Origin: Catalinimonas sp038039535
Lineage (GTDB): Bacteria > Bacteroidota > Bacteroidia > Cytophagales > Cyclobacteriaceae
Reading direction: 5' to 3'
Assembly (NCBI RefSeq): GCF_038039535.1
Contig: NZ_JBBPHP010000015.1
Coordinates: 70,029 to 134,028 of the forward strand
Length of the DNA: 64,000 nt
Numbering within the stretch: position 1 is the first letter of the stretch; every line of letters begins with the position of its first letter. The position numbers and the translations under genes were made by a program. Below the pieces are notes generated by a model. It made no database searches. It saw only the letters and a list, made by a program, of their open reading frames with translations, and was not told the origin of the DNA. This document shows, piece after piece, positions 1-9,260 of this stretch.

Positions 1-51
1 AGGATGCGCTTGTATTTTGTAACAAAACGAATAGTGAAGCCTTACTAATAA

Positions 52-81
52 TTGACAAACAATTCAAATCCCCTATGTTTG
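52..81 (+). promoter_or_regulatory. Bacteroidota-type promoter (TTG-N19-TAnnTTTG)
   Basis: TTG at 52-54 and TATGTTTG at 74-81 are separated by 19 bases, which is the established -33/-7 arrangement for the primary sigma factor of Bacteroidota. The expected transcription start is about 85-88, directly at the ATG at 89, so the mRNA would have almost no leader. The match is read directly from the sequence; the start site is inferred. Confidence 0.6.
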
Positions 82-88
82 TATCCTT

Positions 89-352
89 ATGAACAAAGAA
101 CAATTGCAACAACTCAGCGACGAAGAATTAAGATCAACCTTCAGGAAGCATAATGTAAATGGGATTGTGATCTCACTTGCCCTGCTCGGTATATTTTTAC
201 TCCTTTACTTTGTACCTCTGGGCATCAGTCCGGAACTTATGTACTACTTATTTTTAGGTCTGATTATACTTTCGGCAGGTTTCGGCTTGTGGTATAACAT
301 CAGTAAACGCAAATACTTTAAAGAGTTCAGGGAGCGAAATATTCGCTTCTAA
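89..352 (+). CDS. Small two-TM membrane protein, hypothetical
   Basis: An 87-residue protein I do not recognise by family. An acidic/charged N-terminus (about residues 1-22) is followed by two hydrophobic segments at about 25-45 and 49-68, then a basic tail (SKRKYFKEFRERN). The pattern suggests a small inner-membrane protein with the C-terminus in the cytoplasm. It stands alone with its own strong promoter just upstream and is convergent with the permease gene that ends at 397. No function can be assigned from sequence. Confidence 0.7.
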   Translation: MNKEQLQQLSDEELRSTFRKHNVNGIVISLALLGIFLLLYFVPLGISPELMYYLFLGLIILSAGFGLWYNISKRKYFKEFRERNIRF

Positions 353-396
353 GACTATTGTACTTGTTCTTTTTCTAATACAAAAGAATAGAGAAT

Positions 397-2847
397 CTAC
401 TCATTTCTCAGACTTTCCACCGGATTGCTCCTGGCGGCAGTGAGTGACTTATAACCCACAGTAAACCAGGCGATTAACATAGATAATATAAAGGTTAAAA
501 CGAAGAACCATACTGAAAGGGAAATCCTGTATTCAAAAGTCTCCAGCCAGAATTGCATAGCGAAATAACTGAGCGGTGCAGCAACCAGAAAAGCGATAAT
601 AACCAGCAGGGTAAACTCTCTTGAGAATAGATAAATGATATGGTTGACTGTAGCACCCAAGGTTTTTCTTATGCCAATCTCTTTGCGTCTTTGTAAGGCC
701 AGATAAGATACTAAGCCAAATAATCCCAGACAGCCGATGAAAATGGAGAGGAAAGAGAATATTTTGAATGACTGATACATCACATCTTCAATCACATAAA
801 AAGCATTCATTTCAAAATAATCATCTAACGAAACTGCGGTATAAAAGTGATCTGGAAACTGACTTTCCCAGGCATCCTGTACAAAAGTGAGCTCATGTGC
901 AGCCTTGGGTGTATTCAGGCTGATTGCAGCAGTATGTATTCTCTCATTACTATAATACAATAGACAAGGATGAATTTCTTCCTGGAGAGGAGCATTAAAA
1001 AAGTCTTCAACTACTCCCACGATTACAGTTTCTCTTTCACCATCAGTTTTAATGACCTGACCAATCGCATCTTCTGCCGATGAGAAACCAAGGGTTTGGA
1101 CAGCTTTTTCATTGAGGAGTACATTATAAGTTTTAAGGCTATCATTGAGCGATACCAAATCACTTTCCCGAAGGTTTCTACCTGCCATCAACGCAATATC
1201 AAAAGTTTCCAGATAATTCGGATCAGTGGTTTTTCGCTCTACTCCGTATTTTTCAGCATCGCCTTGTTGTGGATTATACATTGATGTCCAACTGGTACTT
1301 CCTGATAAAGGTGGGCCTGAATTGAATGATACTTTATCAACTATACTATGAGTAATGAGCTGGTTTTTTAAAGCCTCAATCTTTTGTGCATCACTTTCCG
1401 GAATAAAAACGATGTTCACATCATTCTTTTTGAAACCAAGATCCTGTTCATGTACAAATCGCATTTGGGTAGCCACTACAATAGTCCCAAAAATGAGCAC
1501 CTGAGAGATTACAAACTGCACCACGACCAGAGATTTTCTTAGAGAAAACTTACCGCCAAAACCAGTATTTTTGGCATTGATAGATTGCTTCAAGGCTTCG
1601 GCTGGGCGAAAGCTAGCCAAGACATGAGCGGGATAATATCCTGCAAGGAATGTAATGAGCAGTGATAATCCAATGAGGAAATAGATTACTGATTGTTGGA
1701 TCTTGAGTCCAAAGTCAATGACTACGGATAGATACTCGTTGAAAACCTGGACGAATTCATTAGCCAGATAAAACCCGATCAAAGAAGCAGTAAGGGTAAG
1801 TAGGAGGGTCTCAAGCATGTACTGTACAATCAGTTGTATTTTAAGGCTCCCCAGCGCTTTTCTTACCCCAATTTCTTTGGCTCTCTTAACCGATTGTGCA
1901 GTTGCGAGATTGATAAAATTGATACAGGCAGTCAAGAGTACAATTAAGCCCATACTCACAAACGCAATGATCAATACACTGGGAGTAGCATATGTTGTGC
2001 CCCCATAAAGTTCGTTGGTGTGGATATCGGATAAGGCCTGGAGACTGTAAGTTTTTCTTGCCGCAGTCTCTTCATCAAAATACTTACTGACAAAGCCATC
2101 AAGCTGACTTTCAATCCTTTCTTTATTGTAACTTTCTTCCAGAGTAACAAAAGTATAGCTTCCTGAACTGGTACTATTCCATGCTGTAAACCATTCTGGG
2201 TTAAGTTTTTCAAACGCTAACATAGGCAATAGTATCCTGAAAGTAACATTTGTATTTCGGGGTGTATTTTCCAGAATAGCAGAAACCTGATATGGCTCCT
2301 TTTCAACAATTACTATTTTGCCCAGCAATTCCTGGTAATTACCTTCAAACGAATTACCAAAAAATTTATCGGCCAGCTCTTTGGTGAGGATCACTTCTCC
2401 GGGAGTACTCAGAAGATCCTCTCGCTGTCCGGCAATGAGTTGATAATCAAATGTTTTGAGGTAATACTGATCCGCATAAGCAAGGTCGTCCTCTTCAAAC
2501 ATCTTGTGATCACCGTTTTCCTGCGGAATTTTAACGACTACATTTAGCTGATTAAATACCTGTGTGACCATCTCCAGCTCCGGAAAATCGTTTCTTAATG
2601 CATTGGCCAGAGGAAATGTGGTATAACCCTGATAAATCATACCATTAGCGCCTCTATAATCTTCAACAATGCGATAAATACGGTCAGATTTACTGTGAAA
2701 GTCATCAAAACTGTATTCATGCTTCACAAATGCATAAATAAAAATGCAACATGCAATGCTCAGTGCTAGTCCTGAAACGTTGATCATCGTATTGAATTTG
2801 TTACGTTTCAGATTTCTTAAAGTAGTGGTCAAGTAATTTCTCAGCAT
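397..2847 (-). CDS. FtsX-like ABC transporter permease (MacB type)
   Basis: An 816-residue permease of the large Bacteroidota FtsX family, here without any fused or adjacent ATPase. It starts with a cytoplasmic RNYLTTTLRNLKRNK segment and TM1 (about 19-42), followed by a MacB periplasmic domain (about 45-270). Three TM helices at about 285-420 contain the conserved RAKEIGVRKALGS loop. A second extracytoplasmic part and a second three-TM FtsX block (about 690-805, with RRKEIGIRKTLGA) follow, so the family duplication is complete. It lies 59 bases downstream of a paralogous permease on the same strand, so the two are probably co-transcribed. Members of this family act as mechanotransmitting exporters or as lipoprotein/peptide efflux components. 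The substrate is unknown. Confidence 0.9.
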   Translation of the reverse strand: MLRNYLTTTLRNLKRNKFNTMINVSGLALSIACCIFIYAFVKHEYSFDDFHSKSDRIYRIVEDYRGANGMIYQGYTTFPLANALRNDFPELEMVTQVFNQLNVVVKIPQENGDHKMFEEDDLAYADQYYLKTFDYQLIAGQREDLLSTPGEVILTKELADKFFGNSFEGNYQELLGKIVIVEKEPYQVSAILENTPRNTNVTFRILLPMLAFEKLNPEWFTAWNSTSSGSYTFVTLEESYNKERIESQLDGFVSKYFDEETAARKTYSLQALSDIHTNELYGGTTYATPSVLIIAFVSMGLIVLLTACINFINLATAQSVKRAKEIGVRKALGSLKIQLIVQYMLETLLLTLTASLIGFYLANEFVQVFNEYLSVVIDFGLKIQQSVIYFLIGLSLLITFLAGYYPAHVLASFRPAEALKQSINAKNTGFGGKFSLRKSLVVVQFVISQVLIFGTIVVATQMRFVHEQDLGFKKNDVNIVFIPESDAQKIEALKNQLITHSIVDKVSFNSGPPLSGSTSWTSMYNPQQGDAEKYGVERKTTDPNYLETFDIALMAGRNLRESDLVSLNDSLKTYNVLLNEKAVQTLGFSSAEDAIGQVIKTDGERETVIVGVVEDFFNAPLQEEIHPCLLYYSNERIHTAAISLNTPKAAHELTFVQDAWESQFPDHFYTAVSLDDYFEMNAFYVIEDVMYQSFKIFSFLSIFIGCLGLFGLVSYLALQRRKEIGIRKTLGATVNHIIYLFSREFTLLVIIAFLVAAPLSYFAMQFWLETFEYRISLSVWFFVLTFILSMLIAWFTVGYKSLTAARSNPVESLRNE

Positions 2848-2906
2848 TGGAATAATAGATTAAAGAAAGTGTATTACATGATGAAGCTTTATAGATAATT
2901 TAATTA

Positions 2907-5378
2907 TCATTCTGATCTTAAAGATTCAGCAGGATTTGCGTGTGCCGCTCTTATGGATTGAAAGCTCACGGTTATCCAGGCAATGAGCAGCGCGATGATT
3001 CCTGCAAAAAGAAAGATACCTAAGCCTAAATTGATATGATAGGCAAAATCCTGAAGCCACTGATTCATGGCCAGGTAGGAGAGAGGTACTGCGGTAACAA
3101 ATGATATCAGTACAAGTCGGGTAAAATCTTTGGAAAACATATAGACGAGTTGAGATTCACTTGCTCCCAATACTTTTCTGATTCCTATTTCTTTGGTTCT
3201 TTGTTCAGCGGTGAATGAAGCAAGTCCAAAGAGCCCCAGGCAGGCAATGAATAACGCAAGGCAGCAAAACACCGTGAAAATCTTTCCTACTTTCTGGTCG
3301 GCCTGATATAGGTTGTTGAAGCGCTCATCCATAAAGCTGTACTCAAAAGGTAATTCAGGTACAAACTTTTTCCACTCAGCTTCCAGGAAAGAAATGCTTT
3401 TTTTAATATCCTCAGGTTTAATCCTGAATGAAATTGCTGCAGTACTCTTGCCCATCATATGCTTTTCATTGCCGATGACCATTACCATTGGAGAGATTTT
3501 TTCTCTCATGGTTTGATAATGAAAATCCTGCACTACTCCTACTACGTGGAAGGTAAACATTTCTTCTGGTTGCTCTCCAAAAGAGCTTAACAATTTTCCT
3601 ATCGGTCCTTCCTCATCACTATCCAGCTCAAACTGTTTGACGAAAGACTCATTGACAATAATCCCCATGCTATCGGTACTATATTCATGGGAAAAATTTC
3701 TGCCTTCCACGATATTCATGCCCATGGTTTCAATATAGTCATAGTCAACGCTCCACCAGGGAACAGAGGTAGTATGCTCATCATTAGGATTTCTATCCCT
3801 GAAAATAGCGCTGTTGTTATTGCTGATACTATTAGCAGGTAAATAGGAGGAAATAGTACCATTGAGGATAGTGGGGTTCCTCAACATTTCCTGCTTGAAA
3901 GCATCAATCTGATCTCCCAGATAATAAGTGTTATGCAATACCAGTATATGTTCCTTATCGTAGCCTAGTTTCATGTCACGAATAAATTCCAACTGCTGGT
4001 ATACCACGGTTGTACCGACAATCAGGATTATGGAAACACCAAACTGAAATACCACCAAACCTCCTCTCAACCAGTTATTACCCATTCCTTTGGATATTTT
4101 TCCTTTTAACACTTCAATGGGTCTGAATGAAGATAAAAAGAAAGCGGGATAACTTCCTGCCATCAAGCCTACGAGGAGTATGGTAGCTAAAACAGCGAGT
4201 ATTACCCACTCAGGTTTAAAGCTGGTGAAAGTAAGTTGCTTACCTGATAAGTCATTAAAATAGGGGAGTAACACTTCTGCCATCAATAATGCTAGGACCA
4301 TAGAGATTGTGGAGACTACCAATGCCTCAACCAAAAACTGAATAATCAATTGCTGGCGTTGTGAGCCCAGAGTTTTACGGATTCCCACTTCTTTTGCCCT
4401 TCCTGCTGAACGGGCAGTTGATAGGTTCATAAAATTAACACAGGCAATCAGTAGGACAAAGAAAGCAATCGCTGCGAATATATATACGTATTTGATATCC
4501 CCATTTGCCTCATGTTCAACTTGTAGGTTTGAGAATAAATGTATATCCAACAATGGCTGTAAAGTGTATAAAAAAGCATTACCAGCCTCTATAAACTCAT
4601 CCATACTAATATTGGCAAACTGCTTTAGTTGAGGGGCCGCGTAGGTTTTGAAAGTTTCATTTAATTTCTTTTCCAGCAGCTTGGGCTCAGCATCTTCTCG
4701 CAATAAGAGGTAAGTATGAAAATTATTGCTTAACCACATGTCATTTCTGCTTTCTTCCAGAGAAGCCATAGAAAACATCACGTCAAAATGGAAATGTGAA
4801 TTACTTGGCATGTTCTCAAATATCCCGCTGATAGTATATTCATTTTTTTCTCTTCCTACCTGTATGCTTTTACCTATTGGTGGATTTTGCTCCCAATCGG
4901 ATCCAAAATACTTTACAGCATTATCTGTACTGATGACGAGATGATTGGGTTCGGTGAGTGCTGTATTGGGATCACCAAATAACATAGGGATGCTAAACAC
5001 TTTAAACACCGTAGAATCAGCGTAAACTACCCGGTTTTCTTTATAGACATTTTCACCATCGTATAAATTTGTACCTCCTCTTTGTCGGAAACGAACAGCA
5101 GAAATTACCTCAGGGTAATTGTCTGTTACTGCTTGGGCGAAAGGGCCCGGTACTACCGCGTAGCTACCTTCCTGTCCTCCCATTTTATAGTAGCCGTTGA
5201 TCCTATATATCTGCTCAGCATTTTCATGATGTTGATCATAACTTAGTTCATCTAAAAGGTAAGCACTGATGAGCAGACAGGTTGCAAGGCCGATGGAAAG
5301 ACCAAGAATATTAATTAATGCATAAAATTTTTGCTTTAGTAAGTTTCTGGTAGCGATGCGCAGGTAGTTTTTGAACAT
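2907..5378 (-). CDS. FtsX-like ABC transporter permease (MacB type)
   Basis: An 823-residue paralogue of the downstream permease with the same architecture: N-terminal TM, MacB periplasmic domain, FtsX block with RAKEVGIRKTLGS at about residues 330-345, second soluble domain, and final FtsX block with RTKEIGIRKVLGA. The ATPase partner must be encoded elsewhere. It is first in a two-gene transcription unit. The region upstream carries a sigma54-like -24 element and two tandem 16-bp dyads, suggesting control by an enhancer-binding protein (inference). The family is certain; the cargo is unknown. Confidence 0.9.
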   Translation of the reverse strand: MFKNYLRIATRNLLKQKFYALINILGLSIGLATCLLISAYLLDELSYDQHHENAEQIYRINGYYKMGGQEGSYAVVPGPFAQAVTDNYPEVISAVRFRQRGGTNLYDGENVYKENRVVYADSTVFKVFSIPMLFGDPNTALTEPNHLVISTDNAVKYFGSDWEQNPPIGKSIQVGREKNEYTISGIFENMPSNSHFHFDVMFSMASLEESRNDMWLSNNFHTYLLLREDAEPKLLEKKLNETFKTYAAPQLKQFANISMDEFIEAGNAFLYTLQPLLDIHLFSNLQVEHEANGDIKYVYIFAAIAFFVLLIACVNFMNLSTARSAGRAKEVGIRKTLGSQRQQLIIQFLVEALVVSTISMVLALLMAEVLLPYFNDLSGKQLTFTSFKPEWVILAVLATILLVGLMAGSYPAFFLSSFRPIEVLKGKISKGMGNNWLRGGLVVFQFGVSIILIVGTTVVYQQLEFIRDMKLGYDKEHILVLHNTYYLGDQIDAFKQEMLRNPTILNGTISSYLPANSISNNNSAIFRDRNPNDEHTTSVPWWSVDYDYIETMGMNIVEGRNFSHEYSTDSMGIIVNESFVKQFELDSDEEGPIGKLLSSFGEQPEEMFTFHVVGVVQDFHYQTMREKISPMVMVIGNEKHMMGKSTAAISFRIKPEDIKKSISFLEAEWKKFVPELPFEYSFMDERFNNLYQADQKVGKIFTVFCCLALFIACLGLFGLASFTAEQRTKEIGIRKVLGASESQLVYMFSKDFTRLVLISFVTAVPLSYLAMNQWLQDFAYHINLGLGIFLFAGIIALLIAWITVSFQSIRAAHANPAESLRSE

Positions 5379-5406
5379 AATAATGCTGTTTAATTATTTA
5401 CATAAG

Positions 5407-5422
5407 GTGAAAAAATGTGCCA
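5407..5422 (-). promoter_or_regulatory. Candidate sigma54 (-24/-12) promoter
   Basis: On the minus strand the sequence reads TGGCAC, five bases, TTCAC. The -24 element matches the sigma54 consensus exactly. The -12 element departs from TTGC(A/T) at two positions. The predicted start would fall about 20 bases before the permease ATG at 5378. Tandem dyads 50-90 bases further upstream support the reading. Confidence 0.4.
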
Positions 5423-5474
5423 GATACAAAATGGGCTTAATTTTAGTAGAATCAAGCTTTTGAGGGAGGGTAAG

Positions 5475-5510
5475 TGTACAAAGACGTACATTTTTGTTCA
5501 AGAACGAACA
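5475..5510. promoter_or_regulatory. Tandem 16-bp dyads, probable activator sites
   Basis: TGTACAAAGACGTACA (5475-5490) and TGTTCAAGAACGAACA (5495-5510) are each bounded by perfect 5-bp inverted repeats, share 12 of 16 positions, and start exactly 20 bp apart, i.e. two helical turns. They sit about 100 bp upstream of the FtsX permease start. This geometry is typical of upstream activating sites for a dimeric regulator; the regulator is not in the window. Confidence 0.55.
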
Positions 5511-5727
5511 CTAGAGCCGTAGAAATTAAATGTAGTCAGGCTTATCAAGTGAGATTGAATTTATTGAATAACAGGCCTAAGTAAGAAAGCAGAGGGAATT
5601 TATAATTCTGTATTTTTATCATTAAAATATTTTTACTATTTTGAGTGAATTGATGAAATTAATTCAATGAATGTGGAGATTCATTGAATGTAATTATGCA
5701 AAAAGAGTAAAAATTTATTTAAAAATT

Positions 5728-6045
5728 ATGAAAACTATAGAAGTTAAAGGTCTGCATTTTTATTATTACTTGACCTGGCAATCCCATAATGATACTTCAA
5801 GTTTGAGTTTCATTCCTAATGAGGAGAGTCTTCAGTTTATTTTAGATGAGGAAGTATCAGCTGATAAAATTTTGTATGATATTTATTCTTTTATGGATGA
5901 CTATTTTTTTGATCTGAGAGAACGATTTGACTTCATTCCTTTTTTTCAGAAAAACGTAGAACTGTTTGAAATCAATATTGTCAAAAAAGATATAAGTACT
6001 AAAGAGCTATCCGGTGTAATCCATGAGTATCTGAGAGCGGCTTGA
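5728..6045 (+). CDS. Hypothetical acidic protein
   Basis: About 105 residues, starting MKTIEVKGLHF; an in-frame ATG 57 bases upstream is possible but gives a less natural N-terminus. The protein is soluble, acidic and rich in Phe/Tyr/Asp, with no signal peptide or membrane segment. I do not recognise the family. It stands alone between the divergent permease unit and the endonuclease gene, with AT-rich flanks. Confidence 0.55.
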   Translation: MKTIEVKGLHFYYYLTWQSHNDTSSLSFIPNEESLQFILDEEVSADKILYDIYSFMDDYFFDLRERFDFIPFFQKNVELFEINIVKKDISTKELSGVIHEYLRAA

Positions 6046-6167
6046 GCAATTTGGTATACGCTAGAGACCAATATCCATTAATCTCATGAACACTTCTGAA
6101 TTTTCCTTTCTCTGATTGGGTATCTTTTCCTCACATTGTAGTGATTAATATCTCTTACCCTGATATA

Positions 6168-6187
6168 TGTTGATCTGTTACTTTTGT
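6168..6187 (+). promoter_or_regulatory. Candidate promoter of the endonuclease gene
   Basis: TACTTTTG at 6179-6186 matches the Bacteroidota -7 consensus TAnnTTTG and is preceded by TGTTGATCTGT. A nearly identical block lies upstream of the OmpR-type regulator at 20786-20807. No TTG is present at the ideal -33 distance, so an activator may be needed. The leader to the ATG at 6316 would be about 125 bases. Confidence 0.4.
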
Positions 6188-6315
6188 ATGAATTTAATTA
6201 ATGTAAGAAATAATGACATATAAGTAGGATAATTGCGCGCAAAGATGATTATGTCCACCTATTAAGCAAGTTGGTATCAGGCTTGAATTTATGCTGATAG
6301 CATAACCGAAAGCCT

Positions 6316-7254
6316 ATGAAATTTTTAAAATTTACAATTGCTTTTTTAGTACTCACTAGTTCACTGATTTTTATCCTTCCTACAGAGAACTTCTACATAG
6401 ATTTGGTGCAGTCATTTACATTCCACGCAATGTTAGGTTATGTAGGGTTAAGTGCTCTTTTTGCGATATTTCGCTGGAAATATGTGACGTTAACAGCGAT
6501 TTCTGTAAGTATGCTATTAGCATTCCATTTGTTGCCGCATATCAACAATGGCATTAGCAATGAATATGTAATGAATGGAAATACCTTTAAAGTAGCTCAC
6601 TTTAATGTATTAGGAAGTAACAGACATTTTGATGACATCATTAATAATTCCATCAAACTCAACGCTGATATATTGTCATTTCAGGAAGTTGAAAGAGCAT
6701 GGGCTTTAAAGTTGATGGATGGCTTGGAGCATCAATATCCATATTTTGCGATTACTGAACATGAAAGGCATGGGGTAGCAATATTTTCTAAATACCCATT
6801 ACAGGATCTTCATACTTATAAGTGGACCGGCGAGCCTACACTCACTGGTAATATTATCTACAATGATAAGCAAGTACATTTTGTGACTACCCATACACTT
6901 TCTCCCAGAAACCCTCAGCGCTATCAGAACAGAAATGAGCATTTGACTAAACTGGCAGAATATGTAAAAAATATAGATGGGCCGGTTTTAGCCATAGGTG
7001 ATTTCAATGCAGTACCCTGGAATCAGTACATCGTAAAGATTAAGGAAAGCACTGATCTTGTTGATAGTAGAAAAAGTATTGCTTCTACTTATCCGGCAAA
7101 CTATCCACTGGGCTTACCCATTGACTATATCTTTCATTCTGACGAACTGAGCTGTATTAATTTTGAAGCCATTGAAGCGAAAGGCTCAGATCATAAGGGT
7201 ATAATAGGTGAATATGCTTTTAATACGCCTACTATGCTGGTAGATATGAATTAA
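6316..7254 (+). CDS. Membrane endonuclease/exonuclease/phosphatase family protein
   Basis: A 312-residue protein. The first ~90 residues hold three hydrophobic segments; the rest is an endonuclease/exonuclease/phosphatase (DNase I-like) domain. Visible motifs are HFNVLGSN near the start of the domain, the metal-binding Glu in LSFQEVERA, the GDFNAVPWN block, and the final SDHKG Asp-His pair. The topology resembles YafD-type proteins of unknown substrate, where the catalytic domain is on the outer face of the inner membrane. It may hydrolyse a phosphodiester in a lipid, nucleotide or DNA. Its stop overlaps the stop of the convergent amidohydrolase gene by 4 bases. Confidence 0.85.
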   Translation: MKFLKFTIAFLVLTSSLIFILPTENFYIDLVQSFTFHAMLGYVGLSALFAIFRWKYVTLTAISVSMLLAFHLLPHINNGISNEYVMNGNTFKVAHFNVLGSNRHFDDIINNSIKLNADILSFQEVERAWALKLMDGLEHQYPYFAITEHERHGVAIFSKYPLQDLHTYKWTGEPTLTGNIIYNDKQVHFVTTHTLSPRNPQRYQNRNEHLTKLAEYVKNIDGPVLAIGDFNAVPWNQYIVKIKESTDLVDSRKSIASTYPANYPLGLPIDYIFHSDELSCINFEAIEAKGSDHKGIIGEYAFNTPTMLVDMN

Positions 7255-8975
7255 TCATCCCGCTTGTACAGGATTTTTCCACCAACGATGGTCATATCAG
7301 CAGTAGTATTTAATATCTCTTCCTCTGGGATAATCATGATATTTTGAGAGAAAACACTGAAGTCTGCCAGTTTACCTACTTCTATACTTCCTTTGATATC
7401 TTCTTCAAAAGCGCCATAAGCCGCATCCAAAGTATAGGACTTTAATGCCTCCTCTCTGCTCATTTTCTGGTCAGGCTCAAATCCTCCTTCTGGTTCACCT
7501 GCTAGAGTTTTGCGACTGACTGATGCGTAGAAGCTTGCCAAAGGATTAATTGGCTCAACTGGAGCATCTGAACCATTTACAATTCTTGCTCCGCTATCAA
7601 GTAACTTACGCCACACATAAGCTCCTTCTATGATTCTTTCTTTTCCTAATCGCTCAATTGCCCAGGGGCGATCGGATGACATATGAATGGCCTGCATAGC
7701 TGGTATTACGCCTAAAGCACCAAATCTGGGAATATCTTCAGCACTTAAATGCTGAGCGTGTTCAATTCTGAATCTATGATCCTGGGCCAGTTCCGGTTTT
7801 TCATTAAAAGCTTTTTCATATTTATCCAGCACCTCACGATTTGCACGATCTCCGATGGCATGGGAACAAACCTGAAGGCCACTTTCCAGGGCTTTCAAAG
7901 AAGTCTCATAAACATAATCAATGGGTGTAGTATTGTGTCCATACTGACCTGACATGTCTGAATATTCTTCAAGTAGCCATGCACCTCGGGAACCCAGAGC
8001 CCCATCCATGTAAAGTTTAATGCTTCTGATAGTTAAGAAATTATCACCTAATCCTATGGCTGGGCCATTTTCATAATATTTTTGCAGAAGCGTACTGTCA
8101 TTACCGCTGATCATTGCCCAAAGCCTGACTTTTAATTTGCCTTCTTCGGCAAGTTTCCTGTAGAGTTGTTCAATCTCCCCGTTGATCCCGGCATCCTGAA
8201 AGGAAGTGATGCCATGCACCAGACATTCCTGCATAGCCATTTCAGCAGCGCGCGCATTTCCTTCTTCATTTATGGCAGGAATTCGTTGGGTAACCAGTCT
8301 CATTGCATTTTCATTGAAAATACCCGTAGGATTGCCTAGTTCATCTTTGATGATTTCTCCACCCTCAACTTCATTCACTTCTGGTCCTTCCTGCTGGATA
8401 TTGGTAATACCGGCTATTTCCATCGCTTTGGCATTCGCCAGAGCGGCATGTCCACTAGCATGTTTCAGGTAAACAGGATTATCCGGTGCGACTTCGCTCA
8501 ACCCATGATGCGTAGGAAAGCCTTGAACCATAATGGGTGCGAGCGAGTCCCATTTATCCTGATGCCAGCCTCTTCCAGTGATCCATTCTCCAGGCTCAGT
8601 ATTTTTGACTGCTTCTGCTACCATTTCAAGAACTTGTTCATAGCTTTTTGCTTGTAACAGGTCAAGGTTCATCTTATTCATACCTACACCTATAAAATGA
8701 GCATGCCCTTCAATAAAACCAGGAGTCATAGTTTTGCCTTCTAAATCAACAACTTCTGTCTCTTCACCAATCCACTTTTGCACTCCCTGATTATCTCCTA
8801 CATAGACAATAGTATCATTAATCACAGCTACTGCTTCTGCTTTAGGTTGATTTTCATCTACAGTATAGATCTGCCCATTGCGAATGACCAAACTCGCGGT
8901 TTCTGTTTGCTCAGTACACGAAAACACAGAAAGAATAACAAATAAAATTAGGCTGATTAGGGATAAGCGAGGCAT
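7251..8975 (-). CDS. YtcJ-like amidohydrolase lipoprotein
   Basis: A 574-residue metal-dependent amidohydrolase of the YtcJ/AmidoHydro_3 family. The N-terminus is a lipoprotein signal ending in a lipobox at VFSC (about residue 20), so the enzyme is probably anchored in the envelope. Metal-site motifs are visible: GHAHF (first HxH, about residue 90), SHAIGDRAN (about 365), IEHAQH (about 400), and the catalytic Asp in NGSDAPVEP (about 465). Length and motif order fit a complete enzyme. Substrates are probably N-acyl or N-formyl compounds, but this cannot be read from sequence. Confidence 0.9.
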   Translation of the reverse strand: MPRLSLISLILFVILSVFSCTEQTETASLVIRNGQIYTVDENQPKAEAVAVINDTIVYVGDNQGVQKWIGEETEVVDLEGKTMTPGFIEGHAHFIGVGMNKMNLDLLQAKSYEQVLEMVAEAVKNTEPGEWITGRGWHQDKWDSLAPIMVQGFPTHHGLSEVAPDNPVYLKHASGHAALANAKAMEIAGITNIQQEGPEVNEVEGGEIIKDELGNPTGIFNENAMRLVTQRIPAINEEGNARAAEMAMQECLVHGITSFQDAGINGEIEQLYRKLAEEGKLKVRLWAMISGNDSTLLQKYYENGPAIGLGDNFLTIRSIKLYMDGALGSRGAWLLEEYSDMSGQYGHNTTPIDYVYETSLKALESGLQVCSHAIGDRANREVLDKYEKAFNEKPELAQDHRFRIEHAQHLSAEDIPRFGALGVIPAMQAIHMSSDRPWAIERLGKERIIEGAYVWRKLLDSGARIVNGSDAPVEPINPLASFYASVSRKTLAGEPEGGFEPDQKMSREEALKSYTLDAAYGAFEEDIKGSIEVGKLADFSVFSQNIMIIPEEEILNTTADMTIVGGKILYKRDD

Positions 8976-9193
8976 GTTTAAAGTGTTTATGTTAATGAAA
9001 GCTGAAAAATAAGCCGAGTAGTTGTCTTTACAAAATTTTAGGCTAAACAGCGTATTATTTTATCTCACCCACTACCATCTGAGATTTTGACTGTAAAAAG
9101 TAAGGCGCTTATTAAGTGAAAAAGTTATTTCTTAAATATTGGTGAGTTAAATCTACCTAATTGATTTATTCATTCACCCGCTGATATGACTGC

Positions 9194-9222
9194 TTCACAG
9201 GAAATATGTTGTGGTTCACAGG
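9194..9222 (+). promoter_or_regulatory. Direct repeats TTCACAGG, candidate LytTR sites
   Basis: TTCACAGG occurs at 9194-9201 and 9215-9222, start-to-start spacing 21 bp (two helical turns), 39-67 bases before the LytTR gene's ATG. LytTR proteins characteristically bind two short direct repeats about two turns apart, so this is a plausible autoregulatory site (inference). Confidence 0.45.
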
Positions 9223-9260
9223 TGAAAACATGAAATTAGTACGCAATCAATTGTATCATC

